Assembly: GCF_963675165.1 (NCBI RefSeq) | Contig: NC_087391.1 | Location: 2,685,001-2,749,000 of the forward strand | Length of the DNA: 64,000 nt | From: Halichondria panicea | Lineage: Eukaryota > Porifera > Demospongiae > Suberitida > Halichondriidae | Direction of reading: 5' to 3' | Shown here: positions 37,701 to 48,618 of the stretch, in pieces | How positions within the stretch are numbered: position 1 is the first letter of the stretch | Layout of the letters: each line of letters begins with the position of its first letter | Made by a program: the position numbers and the translations under genes | The notes under the pieces: model-generated | The model's input: only the letters and a program-made list of their open reading frames with translations | Databases searched by the model: none | What the model was told of the DNA's origin: nothing

Positions 37701-40700
37701 TTGTCTGTGTCTGTGTATTCTGAGTCTGCTCACCTGGACGCCAAAAGTGCTGTGCTGAAAGCCTCATAAAACAAGTTATTAGTTGTGCCTTGGTGTGCGC
37801 ATGCGCAAGCAAAGTATACGATAGAGTACTGTAACAGTATTTGTGTCTCTCAATCTGTGTGTCTGTCTGTGTAGACTGCTATAGCTGCTCAATAATCATC
37901 GAAGTGCAAGTAAGGGCTTCTACATGTACATGTATATGCATTGGATTTGCAAAATAATGCTTCATTCTTGAGCTAAGCCCAAACAATGGCAGTCTTTCCA
38001 AATAGTGCGTATCAAAACTTTTCTACCCTACTACTCTACTCAGTTAGCTCTGCACTAGAAGGCTGGCTAACTATTGGCTGTAGCTGCAAGAGTGAGAAAA
38101 GAGCTGCACCTGAGCTGAGGGGGCCACCCAGGCCCACCCTCAACAAAACTTAAAGCAGCTACGAATGGACTTAATTCTTAGAAGTGCAATGTGCACATTG
38201 GCTAGCATAATTAACTGGTTTAATTTATAGTTCCTTGCATATGCGAAATATAACCACGTGGAGCCCTATTTGTTTCCATGCGAATGCTCAGGGTTTCCTT
38301 GATGACTCTGCTGTAATTACAGTCCCAGATGACCTACCACTACCAGTGGCGTGTACAATGGGGGGCTTTGGGGGCTTGAGCACCCCCCTGTCCTCCCAGA
38401 CAACCATGAAACTAATCCTATCACTCGTGCAGTAGCTAGCTAACTGTGCAGCTCCAAAGTACGTACGTGCAGATTTCTATCTCATTACAACGATTACAAG
38501 TCATGACCACGCCCAATTGAGCATGCGCAATCAGCATTGCCATATTCCAATGTTGTTATGTAATGCATAATAGCTGATCAAGATCCTCTGGACTCTCCCA
38601 GTCACCTCTTGCTCCACTGAGAGATTTTGAGAAGCAATGACTAACACTAGAGTGACTGGACATCCCCATTGCAGTGATTGACCAGTTTGCTAGGATGTAC
38701 CCCAGACAGAGCCTCCAAGTAGAAACTTTTCTTTTCAGTATTAATCAGCTCATTTTTCTGTATTTAATGATGATTTTCAGTATAAAACGATGTACAAAAC
38801 ATGGAAATTCGATGAAATGCTGTTTAGTGGCTTTGTACTTGCCCCGCCCCTTCAATAAAGGGGCGTGGCAAGCGAAACAAATAGCTGTCTTTCAGCACCA
38901 GACTCACTACCAGCATAAGGCGTAGAGCTACTACAGCTGTAGGGATGCTACTAGATCCTTCGCTGTCAACTATAGAGGTTATGCAGATCCGCCCACTTCC
39001 GGCCAAAACTCCCTAAAACTCATTAATTAGGGGGCGTGGTTACATATGTCTGCCATTTTGAGTGGCAAAAAGCACGAGTGGCAAGCAGTAGCAATGTTAT
39101 TTGCAAAAGTTTGCAGCTCTACTATGGCTGAGTGTGATGCAGGGAGAGTCTCCAACTACTTTCAAGAACTAGAACAGGGTGCTATAAAGCTATCATGTCA
39201 AGAAAAGGAGCATAAACAACAAGACAATGGATAAACCATGCAAACCAATTGACTGAATTGTAGATTTATAGAGCTGCACACACGTGAAAATGTTTGTCTA
39301 TTGCACTGATTTCTGTTTCCATATCATGTTTATGTTCAGTATCTCTGGAGAGAGAGCGTCTTGACTCTTTCTGCCTGTGATAGAGTGAATAACAAAAAAA
39401 TTAATGCGGGGGTGTAAAATTGCGCGCTATGCACGCCGCCCTATTTTTTTCTGTGCTCTTGAGCACCTCCCTGCTTCAATCTCTAGAAACGCCCCTGACT
39501 ACAGTATTACCAATCCCATTATCAAAGCCTTGCCACAGCTTTGTAGGTTTACATGTTAATAGTGGCCGGTGGCTTCTCTACTTACTTCATCATGCATGCT
39601 ACTGCTTTTACAGCATTCCTCTAGTTGTGAGACATGCTATTGATCAATGCTCTAGTTGATTGTTATTTGTGGTATTCTACTCGGCAGGTTGCATGCACTG
39701 TGTAGTGTTTGGATATCTGTTAATCTGTTGCATTTGTATGTATAGGTCTGTTGAGATTGAGACATTGAAGAGTCATGTGGCACAACTTAAGTTGAAACTC
39801 TCCAATGAAGGTTCGTACTAGAAATGCCACTAGAGTCTATAGTTTATAGGCTCCTGGAGTCGATGTGCGGATATATATTTATTACCCCTCAGATTTTACT
39901 ATTAACAACAATATTACTTAATGTTATAGACACAGACTCTAACGGACAAACTCAGCCAAGTGGTGTGGACCTGTGAGTAGCGTTTGTATTATGTACAATA
40001 AAGTGTGGCTGATTGTGTACATATTATGTGGCGTACCATATATGCTTGATCAGAGGCTGTGGCGTACCATATATGTTTGATCAGAGGCTGTGGCTACTAA
40101 ATGTTTCATTTTGCTGGCAGAGGAGGCTACAATTCGAGAGAGGCCACTGTCTGAGAGAGGCGTTTAGTAGGCCTACATGTACTAACACCCCAACTAATTC
40201 AGTTTTTAGTTTGTCATCAAAAGTATTTTCACCTGGACAAACTTGACTTAAATTTTCAAAAGCAATAACAAGTTGGTACCTAGCTAGCTGCTACCATAGA
40301 TACCAGTATCAATATAACTGAGGCTACTATTTGAAAGGGGCTTCTATTGCACTGAAGATGGGCTGTAGGTAGGCTACTATTTGAGTGTGGTCTCTGATCA
40401 AGCATATACGGTACTGTACGACCCTTTCTTTATATTTTAGTGTGTTGCTTTTTACCTAATGTATGTTTGAGTGTGTCTCTTACTATTCCAGTGAGAGTCA
40501 GACAAAGCTCTTGCGCTTGGAGAGGCAGAATCGTGAGCTGGATAGGTCACTGCAGGTGCTCAAGCAGAGCAGTGAGAGGGTCAATGCAGGGGTCGAAAAG
40601 ACAAACAAAAAGTTAACAGCCCAAATCCATGCCGACAATAAGGAGATTGCTAGACTCAAAGAGGTGAGGTGATTTTTGCTGGTTCACTATACTGGAAGAA

Positions 40701-43700
40701 AATTTTGAATTATACATTCATGTGTAAATAAAATAATGTGTGCAGTAATTTATGTTTTGGTGGCTTTTGTAGGAGTTGAGGAAGGAGCGCAACCAGCATG
40801 CCAGACTCAGTAGATTAAGCTCAGTTGGAGATGAGCATGACTTGCAGGAGACAAGGTGCATTTTCCTGTCTGCATAATAATAATTATATACATGGCGTAC
40901 GTGTGCCGGTAGAGTTCTCACGCATGTACATGTAGGTCATTTCAGTAAAGGTCGATTCAATAAAGGTCAATCCTTATAAAGGTCAAACCCAACAATAAAG
41001 GTTTCTCTTTATGGTTTGGAAGTTAATGGTTTGGAAGTTATTGTTTTGGTGGTTAGCCCGTAGATAGAGGGCAGAGGTCAGATAGTTTACAAAAAACTTG
41101 ACCTTCATCTTCTGCCAGCATTCAACAGGACTTGTGTTTCATGGGGTTCAATGCGTGTGCGTGTGCGTGTGCGTGTGCGTGTGCGTGGACGTTGATATCA
41201 CAGAATCGCTGGGCTTGCAAAAAAATGATAGAGCTATGCAAGATCTCTTAGAATTTTAGAATTCTAATGCCTTTGGACAGACTAGAAGTACAGGGTAGCC
41301 ATCAAAATAAAGATACCCTTGAATAAGGGCAAAGGGGGAACTTTGTTTTAAAAGTGACAAGAATATGCATATCGATGGGTAAATGAGTATAGGTGAACTG
41401 CTGGGTACAGTTGTGTTATTGCCAATTTTTTCATGTATCAGGCAACTCCAAGAGCTAGAGTCCAAATTCAAAGACTTCTACTCTCAGAGCCTGAGCAACA
41501 AGGATGACAGGATTAAGGTGCTTGACAGCAGAATAGAGGAACTTACAGATGAAAATCACCAACAAAAGCAAGAAATCAAGGACCTTCGTATGAGTATAGA
41601 CAGACTTAAAGAGGTTGGAAGCCCCCGCATTGTGAGCAGAACCCATTCTCCTAGGGAGATGAACCGTCTCAAGGAGCAGGCTGCAGATGCGCTACGTCTC
41701 AGGGACAAGTTTCATGCTATACAAGAGGAGGTGAGTATACACGTACATGTAATTTTGTTTAGAAATATGTTATGCACCTACGTACATATCAATGTTTCCA
41801 ATTGATATTTATTATTACTGGATGGTGTAACAGATTGACATTCGACTTTCTCGTGCTTGTTTCCATGCTTTTTGGTGTTTCCTTGCCTTGCAAATGTAAA
41901 TGTGCAATACAGCAAGCGTTTTTCCCCCGTTATTGACCTATACACTACAACTGCATTTGCCAGCAGTGCTCTTCTTTCCTTATACAGAATAACCATCTCA
42001 CTAGAGACTTCCTAGAGGCAAAACATGTGATCCAACAACAAGACAGTCACAACCAGAGGCTCAATGATCGCCTTCAGATGCTAGAGCAACTGAACCAGAC
42101 ACTAGAGGAAGAGAAAAAGACCCTCTTGCAGCAGGTCAATAAGATGCTGGAGAAAAACCAAGAGCTACTGGTCAAGACTTTAGAGAGCAAAGACCAAGCC
42201 TTTGAGGATGAAAGATTTTTGGCGTGAGTTAGGTAGATTTAATGGACAAGCACAAGGCTTATGCTTTCAGTGTGACGTCAATACTTGTATTGATAAAAAA
42301 AATGTATATGTACTGTATCATGCACTCCTGACTCATTGACTGTATACATGTACATGTATTAATGTATGTTTGCTTTACAGTGATCGTCTTGGTGAGCTAG
42401 AAAGAGACAAGGCTCGTCTAACTGAGAAACTTATTGCTCATCAAAAAGAGCACATCTCCAAGGAAATGGACCATTGGAAGAAAAGTAAGAGCAAAAACAT
42501 TCTTAAGAAAGGCTTTAAGAAGCTAAAAGGCAAGATTCAAGGTCGCAGTCACGTGTTTGAAGTTCCTGAGCCAGGAGCTTTGGGCAGTAGCAACACCGTA
42601 AACAGTGGGTCAATGGGCTCTCCATCTGGTAGCTCTGGCGTGTTAGGAGGAGCTCTGTATGCAATAGATGGAAACATGTCTCAGAGCAGTCAGTCCATCT
42701 CTTCATCCAACAGTGGAAGACACTCCGAGGATATGGAAGAGACAGAGCAGCTTGAATCGTGAGTTTCAACTACATGTATTACTGCCCTCCATACCAGACA
42801 AACCCTTTTACATTTTTTAGTGTACATGTGGTAAATTTATATGGCTATGCATAATTAGCTGTTATTCGTCCCACTTGTTTTTTGCTTTGACAAGGTCTAG
42901 CTTCTAATTGTTGGACTTATAATGTTCTGTTGCTTCAGTAACTCGTATGTTCCTCGTGCTCCCACACTGGATGGCAGTCCTTTCATGCGTCCAAGAAAAA
43001 CTCGTTCCTACACACTGCCTGGTTCTGGAGCAGTGAAGATGAGACATGCTCAAGCTGGTGCTTCGTTGAGCTTTGAACCAGAGAGATCAGATAACAACCT
43101 TATCACACTGGAAGATTTCCTGGCTGAGAGTGAGAAAACTCCTAATAAGGTGATTTAAACTTTGGTGTACACTGTGCATGAATTGATTTGTAAATATTTA
43201 CTGAAGAAGACTGTGTTTTGGTGTTTATAAAATTTTATGTATATATTCGATCACTCAGTGGTGATTGAGCCCATGCAAAATAAATAATCATGTGTACCAG
43301 GCTGTCTTTTCAAGCTGCCTGGAAGTGATTTATGCTCGGCACATGTACAATGTACATGTATAGTGCTGGCTGCAAGAGACTTGGTACTGTACATGTACTA
43401 CTACATGTACGTGTATATCTATATTGCTTCTTATGCTATATTTCCCTTTTTAGCGTCGTGTGATGGAATTAAAACGAGCCTCACTCATCATTGGTACTCC
43501 TCCGTCCACACCTCGTAACAGTATGCTCTTACCTGTCCCTCCACCGAGTAACAGCAGTCAAATATTCGACCTCTCAGAGTTCCTATCCAAATTTGATCCT
43601 GGAGATGCATCTGGCACCATTCCTGAAAATGAAGAGCTCCAGCAACTCTCAGCTGCAAGAGACTTCAGAACATCTCAGCAATCTGTGTCACAACGCTCCA

Positions 43701-44545
43701 AGTCCAGTAGTAGCTTGCAATCTGCACCTAGTCAAACATCGCTATCAAGCAAAAATGATGGTGTTCCTGTGATCATCAACCCAGCTGCAAATGCAAACTT
43801 TAATAATAACAATAATCCCCCTGTGCCAAGTATTTTTTTTTCTGGAATTGGTACACAGTTATCTGGACCTTCATCATCTACCCCTAATAGTGAATCTAAT
43901 CCTTTCCAGGATACTTCCCAAATCAGTTCTCAAAGCTACACTGGTAATTTTCGACCACAACAAACTTTGGCAGATGAGCAATTGTCCTTGACAGAAGCGT
44001 TAGCATTTTTAGAGCCTCTCAATGAAGTCAGAGAAGAGAAAAGTGCGACTGTAAGTGCTAGTCACATGTCGAGAAGTAAAAGTACTGATGCATTAAAAAA
44101 AGATAGCAAGCAGAAGACAAAAAGCCGAGGACTGTTTAAGAGAAATTTTCATCGATCCACAGAAGGCTTAGTTGATGAACAAAAATCTAAAGTGAATAGT
44201 GGCAAGCCTCCGATGGGGAAGCCTGCAAAAAGTGGAAAGAAAATTTTTGAAGAAAAGAGGAGACAAAGCACATCGTCATTAGAAGCCAAACATGTGAATG
44301 AGAAACGTCGAAGCACTCCCAATCTTTCAGCTCTCACAGATATAAACCAGCCTCGAGACTTATCACAAGCTGACCAAGCATTCACACCATCAAAGAGAAA
44401 ATCGTACGAGAATGTTCAATTTGAAAATGATTCTGATCCCTTTTCAAAAATCGACGGGAGCTTCTCTTCCTTATATCAGCCTGCCAGTGTTAGCTCAAAA
44501 ATTCCTGAGGAAGAATCAGTATGGCAAGAATATGGCCCTTTCTAG
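28779..44545 (+). CDS. CCDC88: CCDC88/girdin/Daple-like HOOK-domain coiled-coil protein
   Basis: 24 exons: 28779-28850, 30897-30982, 31130-31311, 31800-32007, 32168-32422, 33535-33775, 33885-34108, 34326-34445, 34964-35243, 35416-35506, 35565-35620, 35781-35857, 35920-36030, 36682-36964, 37184-37407, 39746-39810, 39930-39972, 40492-40663, 40773-40855, 41442-41730, 41988-42223, 42381-42758, 42939-43149, 43454-44545. Joined: 5079 nt, 1692 residues, no break (human girdin about 1870). The N-terminus (AEQFMNSPLVAW to about residue 200, LLLGCAIQCESKG) is a HOOK-type microtubule-linked domain. YRDEVEALR..KVEKLEIEV is the girdin signature at the coiled-coil start. The coil runs to about residue 1180. 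A basic patch KKGFKKLKGK follows, then a Ser-rich tail with ITLEDFL (1314-1320) and a C-terminal EYGPF. Family role: actin and microtubule organisation, G-protein and Wnt/PCP signalling. It cannot be assigned to CCDC88A, B or C. Confidence 0.94.
29781..30240 (+). repeat. Repeat family H, copy 1, promoter-like
   Basis: Lies in intron 1 of the CCDC88-like gene. Same order of blocks as 32617-33110: GGAGGATAT-type start, GTAGGTGTGGT, CACGTGACTGCAGCACTATA plus AAAAGACCTCCCCC, GATTTTGCAGC, GTCCAAGCGTTGTGCATTCG and AGTCTTAGTACCATCAAGCA. It contains an E-box next to a TATAAAA motif and an ATG about 50 bp downstream opening a short ORF. Whether it is a mobile element with its own promoter or a small gene duplicate is unknown. 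Confidence 0.6.
31350..31590. mobile_element. Repeat family I (GGGGCTTTGGAGGCTTGAGC), copy 1
   Basis: Left block GAGGGGCTTTGGAGGCTTGA, then CCTCCCAGACAACCATGA; right block GAGCACCCCCTGCTTCAATT with TCTAGAAATGCCCCTG. The inverted relation of the GAGCACCCC ends suggests a MITE. A second copy is split across 38345-39497. In intron 3 of the CCDC88-like gene. Confidence 0.65.
32588..33322. mobile_element. Pogo/Tigger-like MITE, copy 2, with a nested family H insertion
   Basis: Ends CAGTAGAACCTCATTATCCG and TCTGGATAATTGTAGTTCTA are inverted. The right part (ATTTTTCTACGATGGAGACA, TTTAAATACGCA, CATGGA, AAGTGGGTGGATCAAGGCGT) matches 5209-5474. The interior, about 32617-33110, is a copy of the family H element found at 29781-30240. 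In intron 5 of the CCDC88-like gene. Confidence 0.75.
34548..34790. mobile_element. MITE family E, copy 2, with a 36-bp tandem duplication
   Basis: Ends CTAGAATGTTTTGCGAGC and CAGCAAAACATTCTAG are inverted repeats. Inside, a 36-bp unit beginning GTTAGATCGCAAAGGGTAAA is present twice in tandem at 34672-34743. In intron 8 of the CCDC88-like gene. Related to 12657-12805. Confidence 0.8.
37690..38170 (+). repeat. Adjacent family A and family B repeats in intron 15
   Basis: 37690-37790 matches family A (GAGTCTGCTCACCTGGACGC, CATAAAACAAGTTATTAG). 37855-38110 matches family B (GTGTAGACTGCTATAGCTGC, AGTTAGCTCTGCACTAGAAG, GAGTGAGAAAAGAGC). Intron 15 is 2.3 kb, among the largest of the gene. Confidence 0.65.
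38345..39497. mobile_element. Repeat family I, copy 2, interrupted by about 1 kb
   Basis: The left half (GGGGGCTTTGGGGGCTTGAG, CCTCCCAGACAACCATGA) ends near 38420. The right half (GAGCACCTCCCTGCTTCAAT, TCTAGAAACGCCCCTG) resumes near 39463. The intervening 1 kb is not in copy 1 and is probably a later insertion. It contains GGGGCGTGGCAAGCG-type blocks and no recognisable ORF. Confidence 0.6.
40031..40092. repeat. 31-bp tandem duplication
   Basis: Two copies of a unit beginning GCGTACCATATATG, differing at one position (GCTTGATC versus GTTTGATC), in intron 17 of the CCDC88-like gene. Confidence 0.9.
41153..41187. repeat. (GTGTGC)n microsatellite
   Basis: Six near-perfect GTGTGC hexamers in intron 19 of the CCDC88-like gene. 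Confidence 0.9.
41830..41925. repeat. Possible relative of the SLC22 insertion element
   Basis: CTTGTTTCCATGCTTTTTGG, TGTTTCCTTGCC and GCAAATGTAAATGTGCAAT parallel TTGTTCCCACGCTTTTTTGT, GGTTCCCCTGGCC and TTTTTCACATTGCAAATG at 62818-62885. Similarity is imperfect, so this is a tentative assignment. In intron 20 of the CCDC88-like gene. Confidence 0.35.
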
Positions 44546-47283
44546 GTAAATAAGAATGTTGGTACGTGACTAAAACTTCCACAAAGTCTATATATTTAGT
44601 GTACATACATTTCATCCTTAGTTTGCTCCTCAAATATTTTGTGTTCTCAGCTGTAAAGTTTATTTTAATGCTCACAAAGCTGTTGTTTTGTGTAGCATTA
44701 CAATGTCATGTATAGAATATGCAGTAATGGTCCTTGCTCTTTTTTAAAATAATTATATATTAATGAGGTTGTCAACTTTGGTGTAATGGTGTGCTTGATC
44801 TATTACATATAACGATGTCTTTCAATTTATTCCCTCTAAACCTTTGTGGAGAGATGCGTTGTGTAAATTTTTACACATTACTAAAGCTTGTCCCTAACAA
44901 TGTGTTTTTGTCTCCTTTTGATACGTCTGACAGCATACTTGTACATGTATGACGTTTTAGTCTTCTATGGGTCGAACAATACCCCAGCCACAGGACAGTC
45001 AGCTTCAACCCTGATGTATAAATAACACATCATTCTTGATTGTCCTGGCAAAGTGTCTTAGCATAATATAATTTGTTCTGTCATCAGGTGATATTGGTTG
45101 CACACTAAAAATTACCTATGCAATGTCCTTAGTTATCTATAAAAAAAAGGAGGGTAGGGAATGTAAGGTATAGCTCATAAAATTTCATAAAATCTTGTCT
45201 AATCAACTTGTCACTCTACTGCATTGCTATAATTATCTAGGCCTGCTCTTGACATCAAACAAAGACCATGGTTGGTATGAGATCATTATTTTAGTGCGCA
45301 TGCGCACCTTAACTATGACCTTTTTGCCTTCAGTATTTGCACGCTACCTTAAGGTGATATATTTTCACGGGTAGATTTGTTTGCGTTTTCACTGTTAAGC
45401 TCGTATTAAATTCTGCTAATCCTGCTCAAATTGTGATATTCATAGCGTTTCTAATTACTCGCAAGTGGTTTTATCATTGCATTTTCCATTATCTGCGAGT
45501 ACACATTTTTGTGATTTTATTCTCGTTCGCAGAAATTAATATTAATACCGGTACTCGCGAAAATATGCTAAGGTTGACCGAGCAAGTATAATATTATAGT
45601 TAAATGACCGGCTAATTGCTTGGAAATTAGCCGATGCCCAACTGTTATTTATACCTCTGCAACCCAAATTTTATTCTAAAAAAAGTTATACCTGCATGTT
45701 GTAGCCTATATACATTACAATTTCAGTTAAGAGTCTGAGGGATGGTTATTGCGAATTACTCAGGTAGAATCATTTAATTTTCGTATGATGCTCTTCAATA
45801 TTATACAAAAATTCCACCATACGAAGATAATTATAATAGTGTGGATAAAACAGTTGGCATTCCATTGCTCTGTTTTGAGTCACCTAAGGAAGCCATGCAT
45901 CTGCAACAGTGATCCAGAGATTGCTATCAACTGTCTCATAATTGCAGTAGCCTCGTTCCCTGGCCTTACTTTTTCTTGCTGTTGTCACTGTTCATCCATG
46001 AAAGACATAGTGCTAGTGAGGCAGCAAAGAAAGAAATGGGCGTACAGTTAAGAAAAAGTAAGGCCTGGTTTGGGAAATCGCGTGATCCACAAGGATTTTT
46101 ATGAACGTGGGCGATATGTAGCCCACAATCGTGACGTAAGGTATTCTCCCACGCATTCAGAGTTAATAAGACTGTACTGAGACAACCACCAAGCTGTGCT
46201 GCAAGTCAGATCAGAGAACCAGCGTGGCCAGCTCTGGTGGCAGTAGCTACCTGCTATATATGATAATGATGACTAACTTAAGCTATTCTTGATCTATACT
46301 AGCATGTAGAAAGACACAAGAAAAGGTAATAGTCTGATAGAATCTGAACACACAATCTAGACTAGTAGATCATCTAGCTAAGCCTAAGGTATATAGCTAG
46401 CTATAGTGCTTGCAAACTTCCAGTTCCAAGTCCATGTCCAGCTTGCATGCTGCAGGCAAAGTTTTATTAGTCATAGATATCTGTGTGGGCAGTCCAACAT
46501 CTCTAGCTCAGCATGCCCACGCTCATTTTCACCCTTCTACCACCCTTCTACCCTCACGCGACTTCCCGATACAGGCTCTCCTTTTTCCTAACTCTACGTC
46601 TATTTCTTTCTTTATTCCTCTAATTAACTACCGTATTTTATCTCATTGAACGATTAAGACAGTATTTTATCTTATTGAACGATTGTGATAAAGAACAGAA
46701 AAAGGAGAGCCTGTGTAGAGGCTATAATTGCAGTGCAGCTGCTTGATATTATTTTGGGATCACACCAGTCTATAGTACGTCTATTGATTGTAGCCAATTT
46801 TGAGCAGAGAAGTGCAAAATTTGTTTGCCTCCAAAGTTCCAGTGAACGAACGCATCCAGTATCACGTGGCTTGTCCCATTGTTTGTACCCTTCATGTCTT
46901 ATTACTTACTGACTTATAACAGAATTTGTTCTCTTCTGCCTATACACTTCCTGTCTACCTTTATGATCCAGTCTACTTCCTGCTGATGTTTGGGATCACA
47001 CCAGTCTATACTATAGTACGTCTACATGCAGCCAAGAAGAGTTTGCAGCTAATTTGCGGTCATACCGAGGTGCGGCAGGTATATGAATCGTGGTGGCACA
47101 TGTTCCCTCATGTGCATGTGGTGGTCTGACATTCATAGGATTCTGGTACGTGGTGTGATGTCGCTTCTGAAGGGTGACCTTGCACACACGTAAAGGTAAA
47201 GTATATCAGTAGAGCTACCGTACAGTTATACTCTCTCTACTTAATTCTCTCTTGGGCGTATATGCACTCTAGCTAGCAAAAAA
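44546..47283. other. Intergenic region between the CCDC88-like gene and the methyltransferase
   Basis: No confident gene. It holds an inverted CTCGCGAA/CGCGAAAAT-type segment at about 45355-45560, an inverted pair GGCCTTACTTTTTCTTG / AAGAAAAAGTAAGGCC at 45960-46070, the MITE at 46571-46714, and two copies of a block beginning TTTGGGATCACACCAGTC at about 46753 and 46989. Short ORFs here lack recognisable domains. The last 200 bp should contain the methyltransferase promoter. Confidence 0.45.
46571..46714. mobile_element. MITE family G1, copy 2
   Basis: ACAGGCTCTCCTTTTTC and its exact inverse GAAAAAGGAGAGCCTGT form the ends. The inner AAAGAACAG block and a repeated CATTGAACGATT/TATTGAACGATT lie inside. 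Shares ends with 22922-23092. Confidence 0.85.
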
Positions 47284-48267
47284 ATGTCTTTCATTTTGTA
47301 CGGTGTTGGCACTGCAGTTTTAGCTCTAATTGTGTATGTGGCTTACAGTTTTGTGAGCAGGCAGAGGAAAGCTGCTGATTTCAAAAGAAGAGAGAAAAAA
47401 GAGTTTGCAAAAGAAGGCACACAGTGGAAAAAAAGCCAGCATGAATACTATGTCGAGAAATTTTACGGAACTGGAGTGACGGAGAAGCATGACTTCCATG
47501 GTGGCTATTTGAACTTTGGATACTGGGTCGATGCAAACAAAGACTACATCAAGGCAAGTGAAGGTCTTCTCTCTCAAGTGGCAGATTCTGTACGTCTTGG
47601 CAAAGATAGCAGGCTGCTGGACATAGCGTGTGGTATGGGATCTCAAGACATTTTTTTCTACAATAAGTACAAACCTGAACACATCGACATGCTAGAAGCC
47701 ACACTCACCCACCATATCATTTGCAAAAAGCGTATTGAAGAGGGTGGCTTGGAAGATCATTTAGCAGCTCACTATGGAAGTGCTACACAGATTCCTTTCG
47801 ATGAAAACAGTTTTACCCACGTCTTCTCTATTGAGGGTGGTGTTCACTACAGATATCGGAAAAACTTTTTCAATGAGACTTTTCGTGTTTTGAAGCCTAA
47901 CGGCTGGATGTCACTGGCTGATTATGCTATGCCAACGCCTCCTAGGAATTTTATCGAAAACTTCTTTGGACGGATCTGTTCAAGCTTGTGGAACGCACCT
48001 TTAGAAAACTGGTGCTCTCCTGAAGTTTTCAAGAAGCGTGTTGAGGAAGCCGGCTTTGTTGATGTTGAAGTGAAAGACATTGGAAAACACTGCATCCCTG
48101 GTTACTATGAAGAGTCGATTCGACCCGAAATTCTGAAAGAGTTGACCAAAATTAGGGGCTGGTTCACTACGTATATTCTTTGTCGTATTCTGGATGAACT
48201 TATTTTATGGGCTTTCAATCATCGTCTCCTGACAGAAGTGCTAGTTCGGGCTCGTAAGCCGGAGTGA
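47284..48267 (+). CDS. Membrane-anchored class I SAM-dependent methyltransferase, substrate unknown
   Basis: 327 residues, intronless. An N-terminal helix at about 4-24 (ILYGVGTAVLALIVYVAYSF), followed by a basic stretch, suggests anchoring to the ER or another membrane with the enzyme in the cytosol. YLNFGYW precedes the fold, as in small-molecule methyltransferases. Motif I is LLDIACGMGSQD, with the SAM-binding acidic residue at the end of strand 2 in DMLEAT. Motif II-like FSIEGGVHY and motif III RVLKPNGW follow. This pattern fits the Methyltransf_11/UbiE-RebM group. It lacks the aromatic YEYGWG and YAIEATCHAP motifs of sterol 24-C-methyltransferase, so that name is not justified. A second hydrophobic stretch (ILCRILDELILWAF) near the C-terminus may help membrane association. 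No neighbour hints at the substrate. Confidence 0.82.
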   Translation: MSFILYGVGTAVLALIVYVAYSFVSRQRKAADFKRREKKEFAKEGTQWKKSQHEYYVEKFYGTGVTEKHDFHGGYLNFGYWVDANKDYIKASEGLLSQVADSVRLGKDSRLLDIACGMGSQDIFFYNKYKPEHIDMLEATLTHHIICKKRIEEGGLEDHLAAHYGSATQIPFDENSFTHVFSIEGGVHYRYRKNFFNETFRVLKPNGWMSLADYAMPTPPRNFIENFFGRICSSLWNAPLENWCSPEVFKKRVEEAGFVDVEVKDIGKHCIPGYYEESIRPEILKELTKIRGWFTTYILCRILDELILWAFNHRLLTEVLVRARKPE

Positions 48268-48618
48268 TTTGACATGTTGTTACTACAGTCAGGCAAGTTT
48301 GTCTGTATTGTTGACAATGTTATTACAATAGGAGTCTAACTTGTTCATTATTTTTTTTCTCTTTGTATGGTTTTAACTTAGTTTCTTAAGTGCGACGTAT
48401 TTTTGAAAGCTCTTCCCTTTCGTGAGTTCACGAGGCTAAAAAACGTTTTAACTCGTTAAAATAATTGTAGTACAGATGTATAATTAGGAAGAGTGCAATA
48501 TGGGATGAGTAACAAGGATACTAATTGCATGAGGCGTAGCCGAGTGTATTAACCTTGCCAGTGCTTGTTATGAGTGCTATTAATCCCTTATTGCACGAGT
48601 AGCCATACTATGTAATAG

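Noticed and set aside
47284-48267. Sterol 24-C-methyltransferase, as known from sponges
   Set aside because: The SAM fold is clear but the sterol-specific YEYGWG and YAIEATCHAP motifs are missing and the protein is shorter.
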